Part shown: piece by piece, positions 1 through 7,058 of the stretch
How positions within the stretch are numbered: position 1 is the stretch's first letter
Layout: each line of letters begins with the position of its first letter
Notes under the pieces: model-generated
Seen by the model: only the letters and a program-made list of their open reading frames with translations
Told to the model about the DNA's origin: nothing
The model's database searches: none
Translations under genes and position numbers: made by a program
NCBI GenBank assembly: GCA_964460755.1
Contig: CAYWQL010000037.1
Span: 1 to 10,393, forward strand
Origin: JAYFNU01 sp964460755
GTDB taxonomy: Bacteria > Bacillota > Clostridia > Oscillospirales > Ruminococcaceae
Length of the DNA stretch: 10,393 nt
Reading direction: 5' to 3'

Positions 1-96
1 TATGATAGTAACGTTTGAATTAATACGACAGAATGTCGAAAAGCGAAAACAAAAGCTTCAAGGTTCAGAACCCCAAAAAGCCTTCGACGCATTGCT
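1..96. other. 3' flank of the esterase gene, no clear gene
   Basis: This stretch follows the TAG stop of the esterase gene. On the minus strand, 60-74 can fold into a short hairpin (GGGGTT, CTG loop, AACCTT, with two G-U pairs), and T-rich sequence lies about five bases further on at 41-55. It could be a weak terminator for the regulator/kinase/esterase unit, but the stem is short and the T run is broken by GTTTTCGC. A second perfect inverted repeat, CGACA-GAA-TGTCG, lies at 26-38 with no T run after it in either direction. An open minus-strand frame runs from an ATG at 92 off the window edge but has no convincing ribosome binding site. Confidence 0.3.
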
Positions 97-1554
97 CTAT
101 ACTTTTTTCTGTTGGGAAAGCCAATCGAACAGTGCTACCCCTTCGCCGTCGATTGTGTCTGCGCATTCGTTGTTAAATACATATATCCACGAAAAATGCC
201 CATTGTATTCGTACGGCTCCTGCGTTTCTTCCTTGAAAAACCGCCCCGACGTATCGATAACCTTATCGTAAAGCGAATAATGAACATTCGTCGCGCCTGC
301 CTGCACAAGGCGTCGATAAGCGGCGTTCGTATAGCTGTTATATGCCTTTTCCTCAACACCATCTTGTATTTTGTATATGACAATGGTTCGGTCGGTCTTG
401 GCGTGTGTAAACCAAATGGGAATATCGTGAATTTCATCTATCTTTTCGTCTGTGACCCACTCGTCGGAGTATGCCTCACATATTGGAAAAGCCGCCGCAA
501 AGTAGTCGGGATAGTTGAAAAGCATATTAAGCGTCATATACCCTCCGTTCGACAGCCCACCGAGATAAATTCTGTTTTTGTCTATGTCCGGGTGTTGGGC
601 GACAAACTTCTTTATTAATCCCATTAACGCCTCGGTGTAATAGGAGTGCCCGTTGCTGCCCTTTACCCAATAACAGCTTTCACCGCTTCCGTCGTAATCC
701 ATCCACGACGTCGGCGCCTGCGGTATTAAAAGGTACGCCCCGGTATCGCCAAAATAATCTTGTATCTCCTTTGAAGCCAAATTCGCGACCTCGTTGCCCA
801 TAACTACGAGAGAGGGGTCCTCGCCACCCTCGCCATATCCGTGAAGAAACACAATCAGCGGCGTCTTATCGTCGTCGGAAGGGGAACCCTTCGGCGTAAA
901 GGTTCCGTATGTAAGCTTAACACCCTTGCTTTTATATTTTCCGTTAAAATCAAAGCCGTCGGGAACAAAGCTCTCTAATCCGACAAAACCCCATTTGTCG
1001 GTCTGAAAAAAACTCAATTCTTTTCCGTCGGTCGTCCTAACCCTCGAGTTCGGAAGAAGCTCGATTATATAGCTTATGTTGACGTAACTGCACTTGCCAT
1101 AATCATTTTTGTAATTAATCGGTGAATTGTCAACCGAGTCGGGCTTTATCTCCAAAGCAAAGGTAAGATACCGTCCCGTTGAAAGCGGATTTCCTTTTTC
1201 GTCCGAAATATATAGCTCGGTTACGCCGACTTGATTTGTCTCGACTTCCGAGCGATAGTCTATTTTGCTCGGGGACGAACCGTCCAAGTTATATTCTCTT
1301 GAGCAGGACACCTTAAAGTCGTCGACAAAAAGGGTTTTTTCATCTAAAGATTCATCGATGCACATAACGACCTTGGTTATTACGGGGCCCCAATCGAAGC
1401 TTTCGCAAATCACTGAATAAGAATATTTTTCACCCGCGTTTAACCGCGTTCCTTTCTGTTCCTTTGCATTGTCAAGACCCACTAAGATTGATGTAGCAAA
1501 AATAGCAGAAACAACAAAAATTACGATAAGCGGCACCATCCAACGTCTTTTCAT
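97..1554 (-). CDS. Membrane-anchored or secreted alpha/beta-hydrolase esterase with N-terminal Ig-like domain
   Basis: A 485-residue extracellular serine esterase of the PHB-depolymerase/feruloyl-esterase-like alpha/beta-hydrolase group. Residues 5-26 are a hydrophobic segment after MKRR, with no lipobox and no clear cleavage site, so it is either a signal anchor or a signal peptide. Residues about 38-165 are beta-rich and resemble the Ig-like domain that precedes the hydrolase domain in EstA-type esterases. The hydrolase domain spans about 215-482. It has an oxyanion-hole motif HGYG (238-241), nucleophile elbow G-L-S-N-G with Ser335, probable acid Asp388 (HAKTD) and probable catalytic His453 (NGH). 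ATG at 1554 is preceded by AAAGGA at good spacing. It lies 36 nt downstream of the kinase gene and is probably cotranscribed with the two-component genes. The substrate cannot be read from the sequence; acetyl or feruloyl esters on plant polysaccharides are a reasonable guess. The hydrolase call is firm, the N-terminal domain call less so. Confidence 0.85.
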   Translation of the reverse strand: MKRRWMVPLIVIFVVSAIFATSILVGLDNAKEQKGTRLNAGEKYSYSVICESFDWGPVITKVVMCIDESLDEKTLFVDDFKVSCSREYNLDGSSPSKIDYRSEVETNQVGVTELYISDEKGNPLSTGRYLTFALEIKPDSVDNSPINYKNDYGKCSYVNISYIIELLPNSRVRTTDGKELSFFQTDKWGFVGLESFVPDGFDFNGKYKSKGVKLTYGTFTPKGSPSDDDKTPLIVFLHGYGEGGEDPSLVVMGNEVANLASKEIQDYFGDTGAYLLIPQAPTSWMDYDGSGESCYWVKGSNGHSYYTEALMGLIKKFVAQHPDIDKNRIYLGGLSNGGYMTLNMLFNYPDYFAAAFPICEAYSDEWVTDEKIDEIHDIPIWFTHAKTDRTIVIYKIQDGVEEKAYNSYTNAAYRRLVQAGATNVHYSLYDKVIDTSGRFFKEETQEPYEYNGHFSWIYVFNNECADTIDGEGVALFDWLSQQKKV

Positions 1555-1590
1555 TTTTTATCCTTTACAAAAATAATCATAGTTCTCGCG

Positions 1591-2880
1591 CTAAAAAAGC
1601 TCGACATAGAATTCCGCGCCGCCGCTTGCCGTATCCTTAACGCCGACTCGTGCATTTAGAAGCTCGCTTATTCGTTTTGCAAGGCTAAGACCCAATCCGA
1701 AATGCCTGCGGTCGGAGCGCGAGCTGTCGCCTCGGAAAAAGCTTTGGAACACAGCCTTTTTCATATCGTCGGATATACCCTTGCCGTGGTCGCGCACCGA
1801 CAAGCGCAAGCCGCCGTCAACCCCCGTGCAACAAAGCTCAATTCGCTGTGCGCCTGAATGCGCCAACGCATTATCCATAAAAATTCCGAGTATCTGGGCT
1901 ATTCTTTCGGCGTCGGTTGTTATCTGAGAAGGATATTCATCTGAAAACAAAAGCTCAAGCCTAACACCTTGTTCCTTGCAAAGCACGGCGTATCTTTCGT
2001 ATACGGAAATAAGAAGCGAATCAACGTCGACGCTTGTTTGGTTTAGCGACAGCGTTGCGCTGTCGGCTGAGGCTAACGCCAGCATATCGCTCACAAGACT
2101 CGACATTCTGTCGCACTCGTCCTCAATACCCGCAAGATAAGGGTCCGACTTGTTCTTTGTATCGACCATGGCGATGTTCGCCCTCATTACGCTCAGCGGT
2201 CCCCTTAGCTCATGCGACGCTGCCGCGATAAACTCCTTTTGCCGGTCTTGAAAATCCTCTGCCGGCCGTATTGCGCGAGCAAGCAGTCTTTTGTTAAGCG
2301 CAAACATAGCCAGCGTTCCGACAAGTCCGATTGCAATATATATTGATATTCTTAAAACCATCTGTTCTTCAGCGTGCGGAAAGCTTTGACACACGACAAG
2401 CAAACGCCAGCCGATGTTTTCATATATTCCCGTTTTGTCGTTAGTTCGCCAAATCGGAATAAGCGACGCCTCAGCATAGCCGCCATCGCTCAGTCGGAAC
2501 ATATCCGTCCCGATTGACCCACGGCTGACAGCTTCGAGTCTTGAGGGCGGCTCAAGACTAATACCGTTCATCTTGGCAAAGGCGTAAACCTCTTTTATGT
2601 GCTCTGATGTATTATCATTGAAAACACCTTTGCCGTTGTCCTCAATATATATTTCGGCGTTCAGTCTGTTTTCGCACTCGCGAAGCCAGTTAAGCTGAAC
2701 GACGTTTTCGTTTGTGAGCGTCTGCTCAATGGAAGAAAACTCATCGGTAAAGCTTTCGCTTTTTCTTGCCGTTTCCTCTCGCTGTGACTGGGCGAAGGCG
2801 AAAATCAGCACAAGCGCGATTACTATTCCTGACGCGACGGTGTAAAAGACGCTGAGTTTTCTTTTCAGCTTGTTCAGCAT
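1591..2880 (-). CDS. Membrane sensor histidine kinase (HisKA/HATPase_c)
   Basis: A 429-residue sensor kinase that should phosphorylate the response regulator encoded just upstream. Transmembrane segments at about 11-30 and 175-196 bracket an extracellular sensing region (31-174) that I cannot assign to a family. The dimerisation/phosphoacceptor helix carries the H box ASHELRGPLS with His223. The ATP-binding domain shows the N box (FMDNALAHS, Asn337), G1 (DHGKG, 364-368), F box (FFRGD, 381-385) and G2 (FGLGLSLA, about 394-401). All catalytic elements for autophosphorylation are present. The residue four after His223, usually Thr or Asn and needed for phosphatase activity in HisKA kinases, is Gly227. 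The start codon lies inside the regulator gene: the two share ATGCTGA, a 7-nt overlap that implies translational coupling. There is no HAMP domain of usual length between TM2 and the H box, only about 25 residues. Confidence 0.95.
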   Translation of the reverse strand: MLNKLKRKLSVFYTVASGIVIALVLIFAFAQSQREETARKSESFTDEFSSIEQTLTNENVVQLNWLRECENRLNAEIYIEDNGKGVFNDNTSEHIKEVYAFAKMNGISLEPPSRLEAVSRGSIGTDMFRLSDGGYAEASLIPIWRTNDKTGIYENIGWRLLVVCQSFPHAEEQMVLRISIYIAIGLVGTLAMFALNKRLLARAIRPAEDFQDRQKEFIAAASHELRGPLSVMRANIAMVDTKNKSDPYLAGIEDECDRMSSLVSDMLALASADSATLSLNQTSVDVDSLLISVYERYAVLCKEQGVRLELLFSDEYPSQITTDAERIAQILGIFMDNALAHSGAQRIELCCTGVDGGLRLSVRDHGKGISDDMKKAVFQSFFRGDSSRSDRRHFGLGLSLAKRISELLNARVGVKDTASGGAEFYVELF

Positions 2881-3572
2881 TGCTCAGCCGCCCTTCGCTT
2901 TAAATCGGAAAGAGAATACCCGATTCTTGGAGTATTGACTATTTCAAGGTCGCTCTTTACCGCAATTAACCGTCGGCGAAGAAGCCTTACATAATTGTCG
3001 ATATTCCCCATTTCAACTATTGAATCCACTCCCCAAACATGGGCATATATTTCCTCGCGCGTCACTAAGCCTCCGCCGTGAGAAATTAGTATTTCCATAA
3101 AAGCCGCCTCTTTTCTCGACAGCGCCACGCTGTTTTCGCAACAGAACAAGCGGTGCTCGTGTAGGTCAAGAAAAAGCCCCTCATAAGTAAGCACACCCTC
3201 AAAATTCTGTACAGCGGGACGTCTAAGCAACGCGCGAACGCGTGCGAGAAGCTCCTCGGGGGCGAAGGGCTTTACGAGATAATCATCGGCTCCGGCGTTA
3301 AGTCCGCCTACCCGGTCGTTAATTTCGCCAAGCGCGGTTACCATAAGCACGGGAACATATATATCAGCCGAGCGAATACGCTTTAGAACGGAAAGTCCGT
3401 CAAGCGACGGCAGCATACAATCAAGAATGACCGCTTCAAAACCGCCGTTGGCTATGTAATTTAAAGCGTCGAGCCCATCGCCGCACTCATCGGTTTCGTA
3501 GCCGTCGCGGCGAAGAAGGGCACTCATCACCGAGCTAAGCCGTTCATCGTCTTCGACAATAAGAATTCGCAT
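2874..3572 (-). CDS. OmpR/PhoB-family response regulator
   Basis: A 232-residue DNA-binding response regulator. The receiver domain (1-117) has the acidic pair Asp8/Asp9, phosphoacceptor Asp51 in DCMLPSLDG, switch Thr79 and the conserved Lys101 in KPF. The C-terminal winged helix (about 125-222) has the usual landmarks: LSRKEAAFME, LVTREEIYAHVWG, the recognition-helix region NIDNYVRLLRRRL and the wing TPRIGYSL. Length is normal. ATG at 3572 follows a strong ribosome binding site (AAAGGGGG, about six bases away) and a near-consensus promoter. It overlaps the kinase gene by 7 nt and is its obvious partner. Members of this family usually bind as tandem dimers to direct repeats with an 11-bp period. 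Such a repeat sits at 9958-9974 in front of the transporter operon, so that operon is a likely target (inference). Confidence 0.96.
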   Translation of the reverse strand: MRILIVEDDERLSSVMSALLRRDGYETDECGDGLDALNYIANGGFEAVILDCMLPSLDGLSVLKRIRSADIYVPVLMVTALGEINDRVGGLNAGADDYLVKPFAPEELLARVRALLRRPAVQNFEGVLTYEGLFLDLHEHRLFCCENSVALSRKEAAFMEILISHGGGLVTREEIYAHVWGVDSIVEMGNIDNYVRLLRRRLIAVKSDLEIVNTPRIGYSLSDLKRRAAEQC

Positions 3573-3604
3573 GCCGTTCCCCCTTTTTCGTCACGTTTGT
3601 TTAT

Positions 3605-3633
3605 ATTATACGATGTAACAAAGCGTTACTCAA
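3605..3633 (-). promoter_or_regulatory. Sigma-A type promoter for the regulator-kinase-esterase unit
   Basis: Read on the minus strand, TTGAGT (3633-3628) is separated by exactly 17 bases from a perfect TATAAT (3610-3605). Transcription would start near 3598, giving a leader of about 25 nt that contains the AAAGGGGG ribosome binding site of the regulator gene. The -35 lies just beyond the stop codon of the solute-binding protein gene, so the unit can be transcribed independently of the transporter operon. The good match at both hexamers suggests appreciable unactivated expression. Confidence 0.75.
3615..3629. promoter_or_regulatory. Inverted repeat between -35 and -10, possible operator
   Basis: GTAAC-AAAGC-GTTAC is a perfect 5-bp inverted repeat with a 5-bp spacer. 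It lies almost entirely in the spacer of the regulator promoter, a position where a bound protein would block RNA polymerase. It has no T run on the minus-strand side, so it is not an intrinsic terminator for the upstream operon. Five-base arms can occur by chance, so the call is tentative. Confidence 0.3.
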
Positions 3634-3636
3634 TAA

Positions 3637-5817
3637 TCAGTTTTCGGCAAGATAAGTGTTAAGCGTGCCCGTAAGGGACTTTACGCAATCGTCCAGCGAT
3701 TGATTTCCGTTAAGATAATCGGTTGAACCGTCAACAAATACGTTAAGAAGCAAAAGGTCCACGTCAATCGGGGTCTTTAAGTCTTCCGCCATCTTTAACA
3801 AACAATCACAGTCCTCTTCGGTCATCTGCTGACATTCATAGACTGTATCTTCAATATTAATTTCGCTTGTAGCCTCGCCGTAGGCATACTGCTCCGCCAG
3901 CTCCTTTTTTAATGCTTCGCGGTTTACTGTAAATCCATCTACAAGCATCGCCGAGGCAACATCTTCAGAAACCATAGCTTTAACAAATGCGACAGCGGCA
4001 TCATAATTAGAAGCGCATGACGTAATCGCTATTGAGCTGTGAGGAACGTACAGATTTCCAATCGGCTTTAGCTCAGCACCGCATTTTTGTTCGTTAAAGG
4101 CTATTGACGCAAGAGCCGTCTTGTCTATTTCTATGGGCGCTGCCGCTGAATTTTTCAACATAAGCTCGATTATGTTAGAATGCGACATCATTGCGCCGTA
4201 GTCAAATCTAAGCCGAGATATTTCACTTTTTCCGCTGAATATCCAGCCCACCGACTCATTTTCGGGATTCCAGTCGCAAAGCTCACCCATTGTTTTAATG
4301 CCCTCGAGAAAATCTCGAAGCGCCGCTTCGTTCACCCTGCCGTTATCAACGATTTGATTGTAATAAAGCGGCAAAAAATATCCTATCGGTTCGGCGACTG
4401 AATCCGACCCGCCCATAAGCTTTTTTGTGGTTTCGGACGCCGTGTATTTTTCAACGAGGTCGTTAAGCGAGCTATACTCGCAAAGCGCGGGGTCTCCCAC
4501 CGTAGCGGGAATACCAAAACTCGTCGGAAAAGCGTAAAGCTCATCGCCCTTGCGTGCGCCGTTCACTACATTGCCCATTAAAACTCCGTCGTTCACCATT
4601 TCGTCGACAAACCCGCTCATATCTGAAAGAAGTCCGCTTTTTATATAGAAATCCGCGTTCAGGTAATCAGTAATAATAACGTCGGGACCGTCACCCGCGA
4701 GAAGCGAGGCGTTAAGTGCCCGTATGGCGTCGTCGGGCGGAACGGAGGTTTTGTAATTATCTGTCGGAAAGGCTGTCGTGTATTCGATGGTCAGCGCGGG
4801 ATAGGCTTTCTTAAGCTGTAAAATAGTCTCGTTTACCGCCGCTTCTTCCACCATTGACCACACTCTGAGAGTTCCGAAAACCTCTCCGCCATCAATTTTT
4901 TCTGGTATTCCGTATACTACGCAGGAAAGCTGTGGTATGTAGCTGCCATCAAAGTATTTAATATAAATTGCGTCCCCAACGGTGAATATTTTTTCTATTG
5001 TAGCGTCGCTTTGCCCGAAGGACATTCCTTTAAACCCGAACAACTCAAGCCACATTGTACCGTCTACCGCGCCGCTGTACATACCGCTCTGCGACGCGAC
5101 TAATATTCCGCTTTTCACATTGTCGCAGACCGAAAGACTGACAAAATCCGTTGACACATCGGTTTGTGTCCAGGTATTCGGGTCAATTTGACGCATATTC
5201 GGTTCATACGCGTTACAAACGATTAGATAATCGCCGCAGCGCGAAATACTGCCTGCTCCGTTTATAATGTGAGCTTCACCGCCATTAACCTCAAACACTA
5301 TTATTGATTGCGTCTGCCAATATATTCCTGCGATTAATCCGTTGCCAAGAGCCGTAAAAAGTCCGGGCGCTTCGCCGTCAATTTGGCACAATTCATCGTT
5401 GCTTGCGACAAGGGTGGACGTCTTCAGGTCCTTGGAATACCAAAGCGACAAGGTCTCGTCGCTCTCGGCGCAAAGAATATATACTCCGCCTTCGGGCGCG
5501 ATATATGCATCATAAGCGTAGTGTGACTGCTCCTCAAGCGCGAGAACCGCCTCAATGGGAGTTGAGCTCCAACCCGTGTCGGTCTTAACAAAATAATTAT
5601 AACCGCTTTCGGTAATCATTACCGCGGCCGCTTGACCGTTAACCCTGCCGGCGTCTGTCATCATACCGTCGGGAAGACCTGTTGCTACTTCGTAGTATTT
5701 TGCTTCGCTTGCAATATCAGTTTCGCCGTCGCTCTTCCTGCAGCCTGAAAAACCGACGAAAACAAGCGCAAGGCACAGCGTTGCGGAAATCAACCTTAAT
5801 CTAAGCTTTTTTTTCAT
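3637..5817 (-). CDS. Solute-binding lipoprotein with N-terminal beta-propeller-like half
   Basis: A 726-residue surface lipoprotein, far longer than the usual 400-550 for carbohydrate-binding proteins of ABC importers. The signal peptide (1-25) ends in the lipobox FSGC, with Cys26 the lipidated residue. Residues about 40-305 are a run of short beta-strand-like segments (for example GGVYILCAES, GDYLIVCNA, SGILVASQSGMYSG and GDAIYIKYFDGSY), which resembles a beta-propeller or sensor-like domain. I assign this only by pattern. From about 314 (GTLRVWSMVEE) to the end is a solute-binding domain. It has the family hallmark ALNASLLAGDGPDVII (368-383), a LYAFPTSFGIP-type motif (427-437) and a typical C-terminal helix ending LNTYLAEN. 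The start overlaps the preceding gene by 4 nt (ATGA) and has a GAGGT site upstream. It is the last gene of the transporter operon and should feed substrate to the two permeases. The ligand is unknown. Confidence 0.85.
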   Translation of the reverse strand: MKKKLRLRLISATLCLALVFVGFSGCRKSDGETDIASEAKYYEVATGLPDGMMTDAGRVNGQAAAVMITESGYNYFVKTDTGWSSTPIEAVLALEEQSHYAYDAYIAPEGGVYILCAESDETLSLWYSKDLKTSTLVASNDELCQIDGEAPGLFTALGNGLIAGIYWQTQSIIVFEVNGGEAHIINGAGSISRCGDYLIVCNAYEPNMRQIDPNTWTQTDVSTDFVSLSVCDNVKSGILVASQSGMYSGAVDGTMWLELFGFKGMSFGQSDATIEKIFTVGDAIYIKYFDGSYIPQLSCVVYGIPEKIDGGEVFGTLRVWSMVEEAAVNETILQLKKAYPALTIEYTTAFPTDNYKTSVPPDDAIRALNASLLAGDGPDVIITDYLNADFYIKSGLLSDMSGFVDEMVNDGVLMGNVVNGARKGDELYAFPTSFGIPATVGDPALCEYSSLNDLVEKYTASETTKKLMGGSDSVAEPIGYFLPLYYNQIVDNGRVNEAALRDFLEGIKTMGELCDWNPENESVGWIFSGKSEISRLRFDYGAMMSHSNIIELMLKNSAAAPIEIDKTALASIAFNEQKCGAELKPIGNLYVPHSSIAITSCASNYDAAVAFVKAMVSEDVASAMLVDGFTVNREALKKELAEQYAYGEATSEINIEDTVYECQQMTEEDCDCLLKMAEDLKTPIDVDLLLLNVFVDGSTDYLNGNQSLDDCVKSLTGTLNTYLAEN

Positions 5818-7058
5818 TTTTTAACCTCATTTTTTAATTTTATAAATTTATCAGATGCATTTTTTATTATCGCCATAATTCTGTTAATACCCCCACCGTA
5901 AAAGCCGCATATGACGAGCACCGCGAAAGGAAACATCACGCACGCAAAGGGCATATTAAACGGCGAATTGAAAATAAGATGAACCGTCCACGCGGCAAGC
6001 GCGCTTATTGCCGCAAAGGCGAAATCCTTCGCGAAAACGCCACCGCGAAGAAGTCTTCCCGAGTTTATCAGAATTTCAATAAGCCCTATGCCGCAAAGGC
6101 CGGAAAACAGCGCGCACCGAACGAACACGCCTGTCGCTTCAGCGTCAGCAAGAAGCACAACGAGGCAACTGAGCTCATCACGTCTTTCGGCGTATTTCGC
6201 GGCGAAATTTGACCAATGCGAAAAGTCAGACCAGCTGTTCGGCAGATATTCAAGCGGTATGCTTAATCTTAATTTCATAATAAAGCACAACACAGTGACC
6301 GTCGCCGCTCCGATAACCGCAATCATAATTCTCTCTTTTATCGGCCGCGCCATTTTTCTGCATTCCTTTATGGCAACCGCAACCATAGATAAAATAAGGA
6401 TAATCGCAGGTATCTGCACAACTAAAGCGGCATTCGCGGCTCTGAGCTGTCCGTCGCTTACGACATATCCCGAAATGTTGTTCTTGTCGCAGAAATCCGT
6501 TGCTGTTTGTGCCGTAGCAGGCGTATGCGAAAACCTAAGACGCATTTCATTATATATTAAACCGTCGTCCTCGGAATTAACAATCATAACCGCCCTTTTT
6601 GATTGAACTACACCGCTGATTATATAAGGTATATCGTTATATGTAACCGACAGCCCCACAGCATTGCTCTGACCGAAAAGCGAGTAGGCGGTCTTTGCGT
6701 CAATAATACAGGTTCCCTGCGTATTGCCCGCATATCCGCCATACGCAAAGCTAATCGGCATTATCGCGGAAATATCGCCGTGAACCGTGAAAAGGCACAC
6801 CCGGGCTTTTGCTATGGGACTGTTAACCTCAGCTCCGCCCTTTTGAATAAATGCAGCCGCCTTAACGCTGTCGTCCTCCTCGTTTGCTAAAGCAAAATCC
6901 AGCTGAGCGGCGCTTACCCCGTCTTCGCCAAATCTTAGCGCAGTTCCCGAGTAGTCATTTTTAAGAAGGCTCTCATTGTTTGCGGCAGCCATATAAAAGA
7001 AGGTGACCAGCGTGAGCAGTAAAAAGAAAACAATTCGTCCAAACACGCTTTTATTCAT
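5814..7058 (-). CDS. MacB/ABC3-permease-like polytopic membrane protein without ATPase
   Basis: A 414-residue membrane protein. TM1 (about 7-26) is followed by an extracellular region (27-210) and five further hydrophobic segments (about 211-230, 242-261, 308-331, 342-362, 368-390). The extracellular part resembles the periplasmic core domain of MacB-type permeases: a CIIDAKTAYSLFGQSNAVG stretch (117-135) followed by YIISGVV (145-151) matches the family pattern 'xxA..LFG....G......y.v.GVv'. The C-terminal membrane part does not follow the usual three-helix FtsX arrangement, and an insert at about 265-307 is soluble. It overlaps the upstream adaptor gene by 8 nt (ATGAATAA) and the downstream lipoprotein gene by 4 nt. 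Pairing with a MacA/HlyD-like protein supports an adaptor-permease complex, but no MacB-type ATPase is encoded in the window. It may work with a distant ATPase or have a non-transport role. The fold call is moderate, the function open. Confidence 0.6.
   Translation of the reverse strand: MNKSVFGRIVFFLLLTLVTFFYMAAANNESLLKNDYSGTALRFGEDGVSAAQLDFALANEEDDSVKAAAFIQKGGAEVNSPIAKARVCLFTVHGDISAIMPISFAYGGYAGNTQGTCIIDAKTAYSLFGQSNAVGLSVTYNDIPYIISGVVQSKRAVMIVNSEDDGLIYNEMRLRFSHTPATAQTATDFCDKNNISGYVVSDGQLRAANAALVVQIPAIILILSMVAVAIKECRKMARPIKERIMIAVIGAATVTVLCFIMKLRLSIPLEYLPNSWSDFSHWSNFAAKYAERRDELSCLVVLLADAEATGVFVRCALFSGLCGIGLIEILINSGRLLRGGVFAKDFAFAAISALAAWTVHLIFNSPFNMPFACVMFPFAVLVICGFYGGGINRIMAIIKNASDKFIKLKNEVKK

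Noticed and set aside
26..38. CGACA-GAA-TGTCG hairpin as a terminator
   Set aside because: The stem is only 5 bp and no T run follows it on either strand.
1..92. Minus-strand frame starting at ATG 92 and running off the window
   Set aside because: No credible ribosome binding site and only 30 codons visible; real coding cannot be supported.
2..271. Plus-strand open frame at the left edge
   Set aside because: Most of it lies antisense to the esterase gene, and its composition does not look like a conserved protein. It is better explained as a shadow.
112..618. 168-codon plus-strand open frame
   Set aside because: Antisense to the catalytic half of the esterase, which contains the intact GLSNG, HGYG and NGH motifs.
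6088..6606. 172-codon plus-strand open frame
   Set aside because: Antisense to the MacB-like gene, whose minus-strand frame has clear membrane segments, coupled start and stop, and a family pattern.
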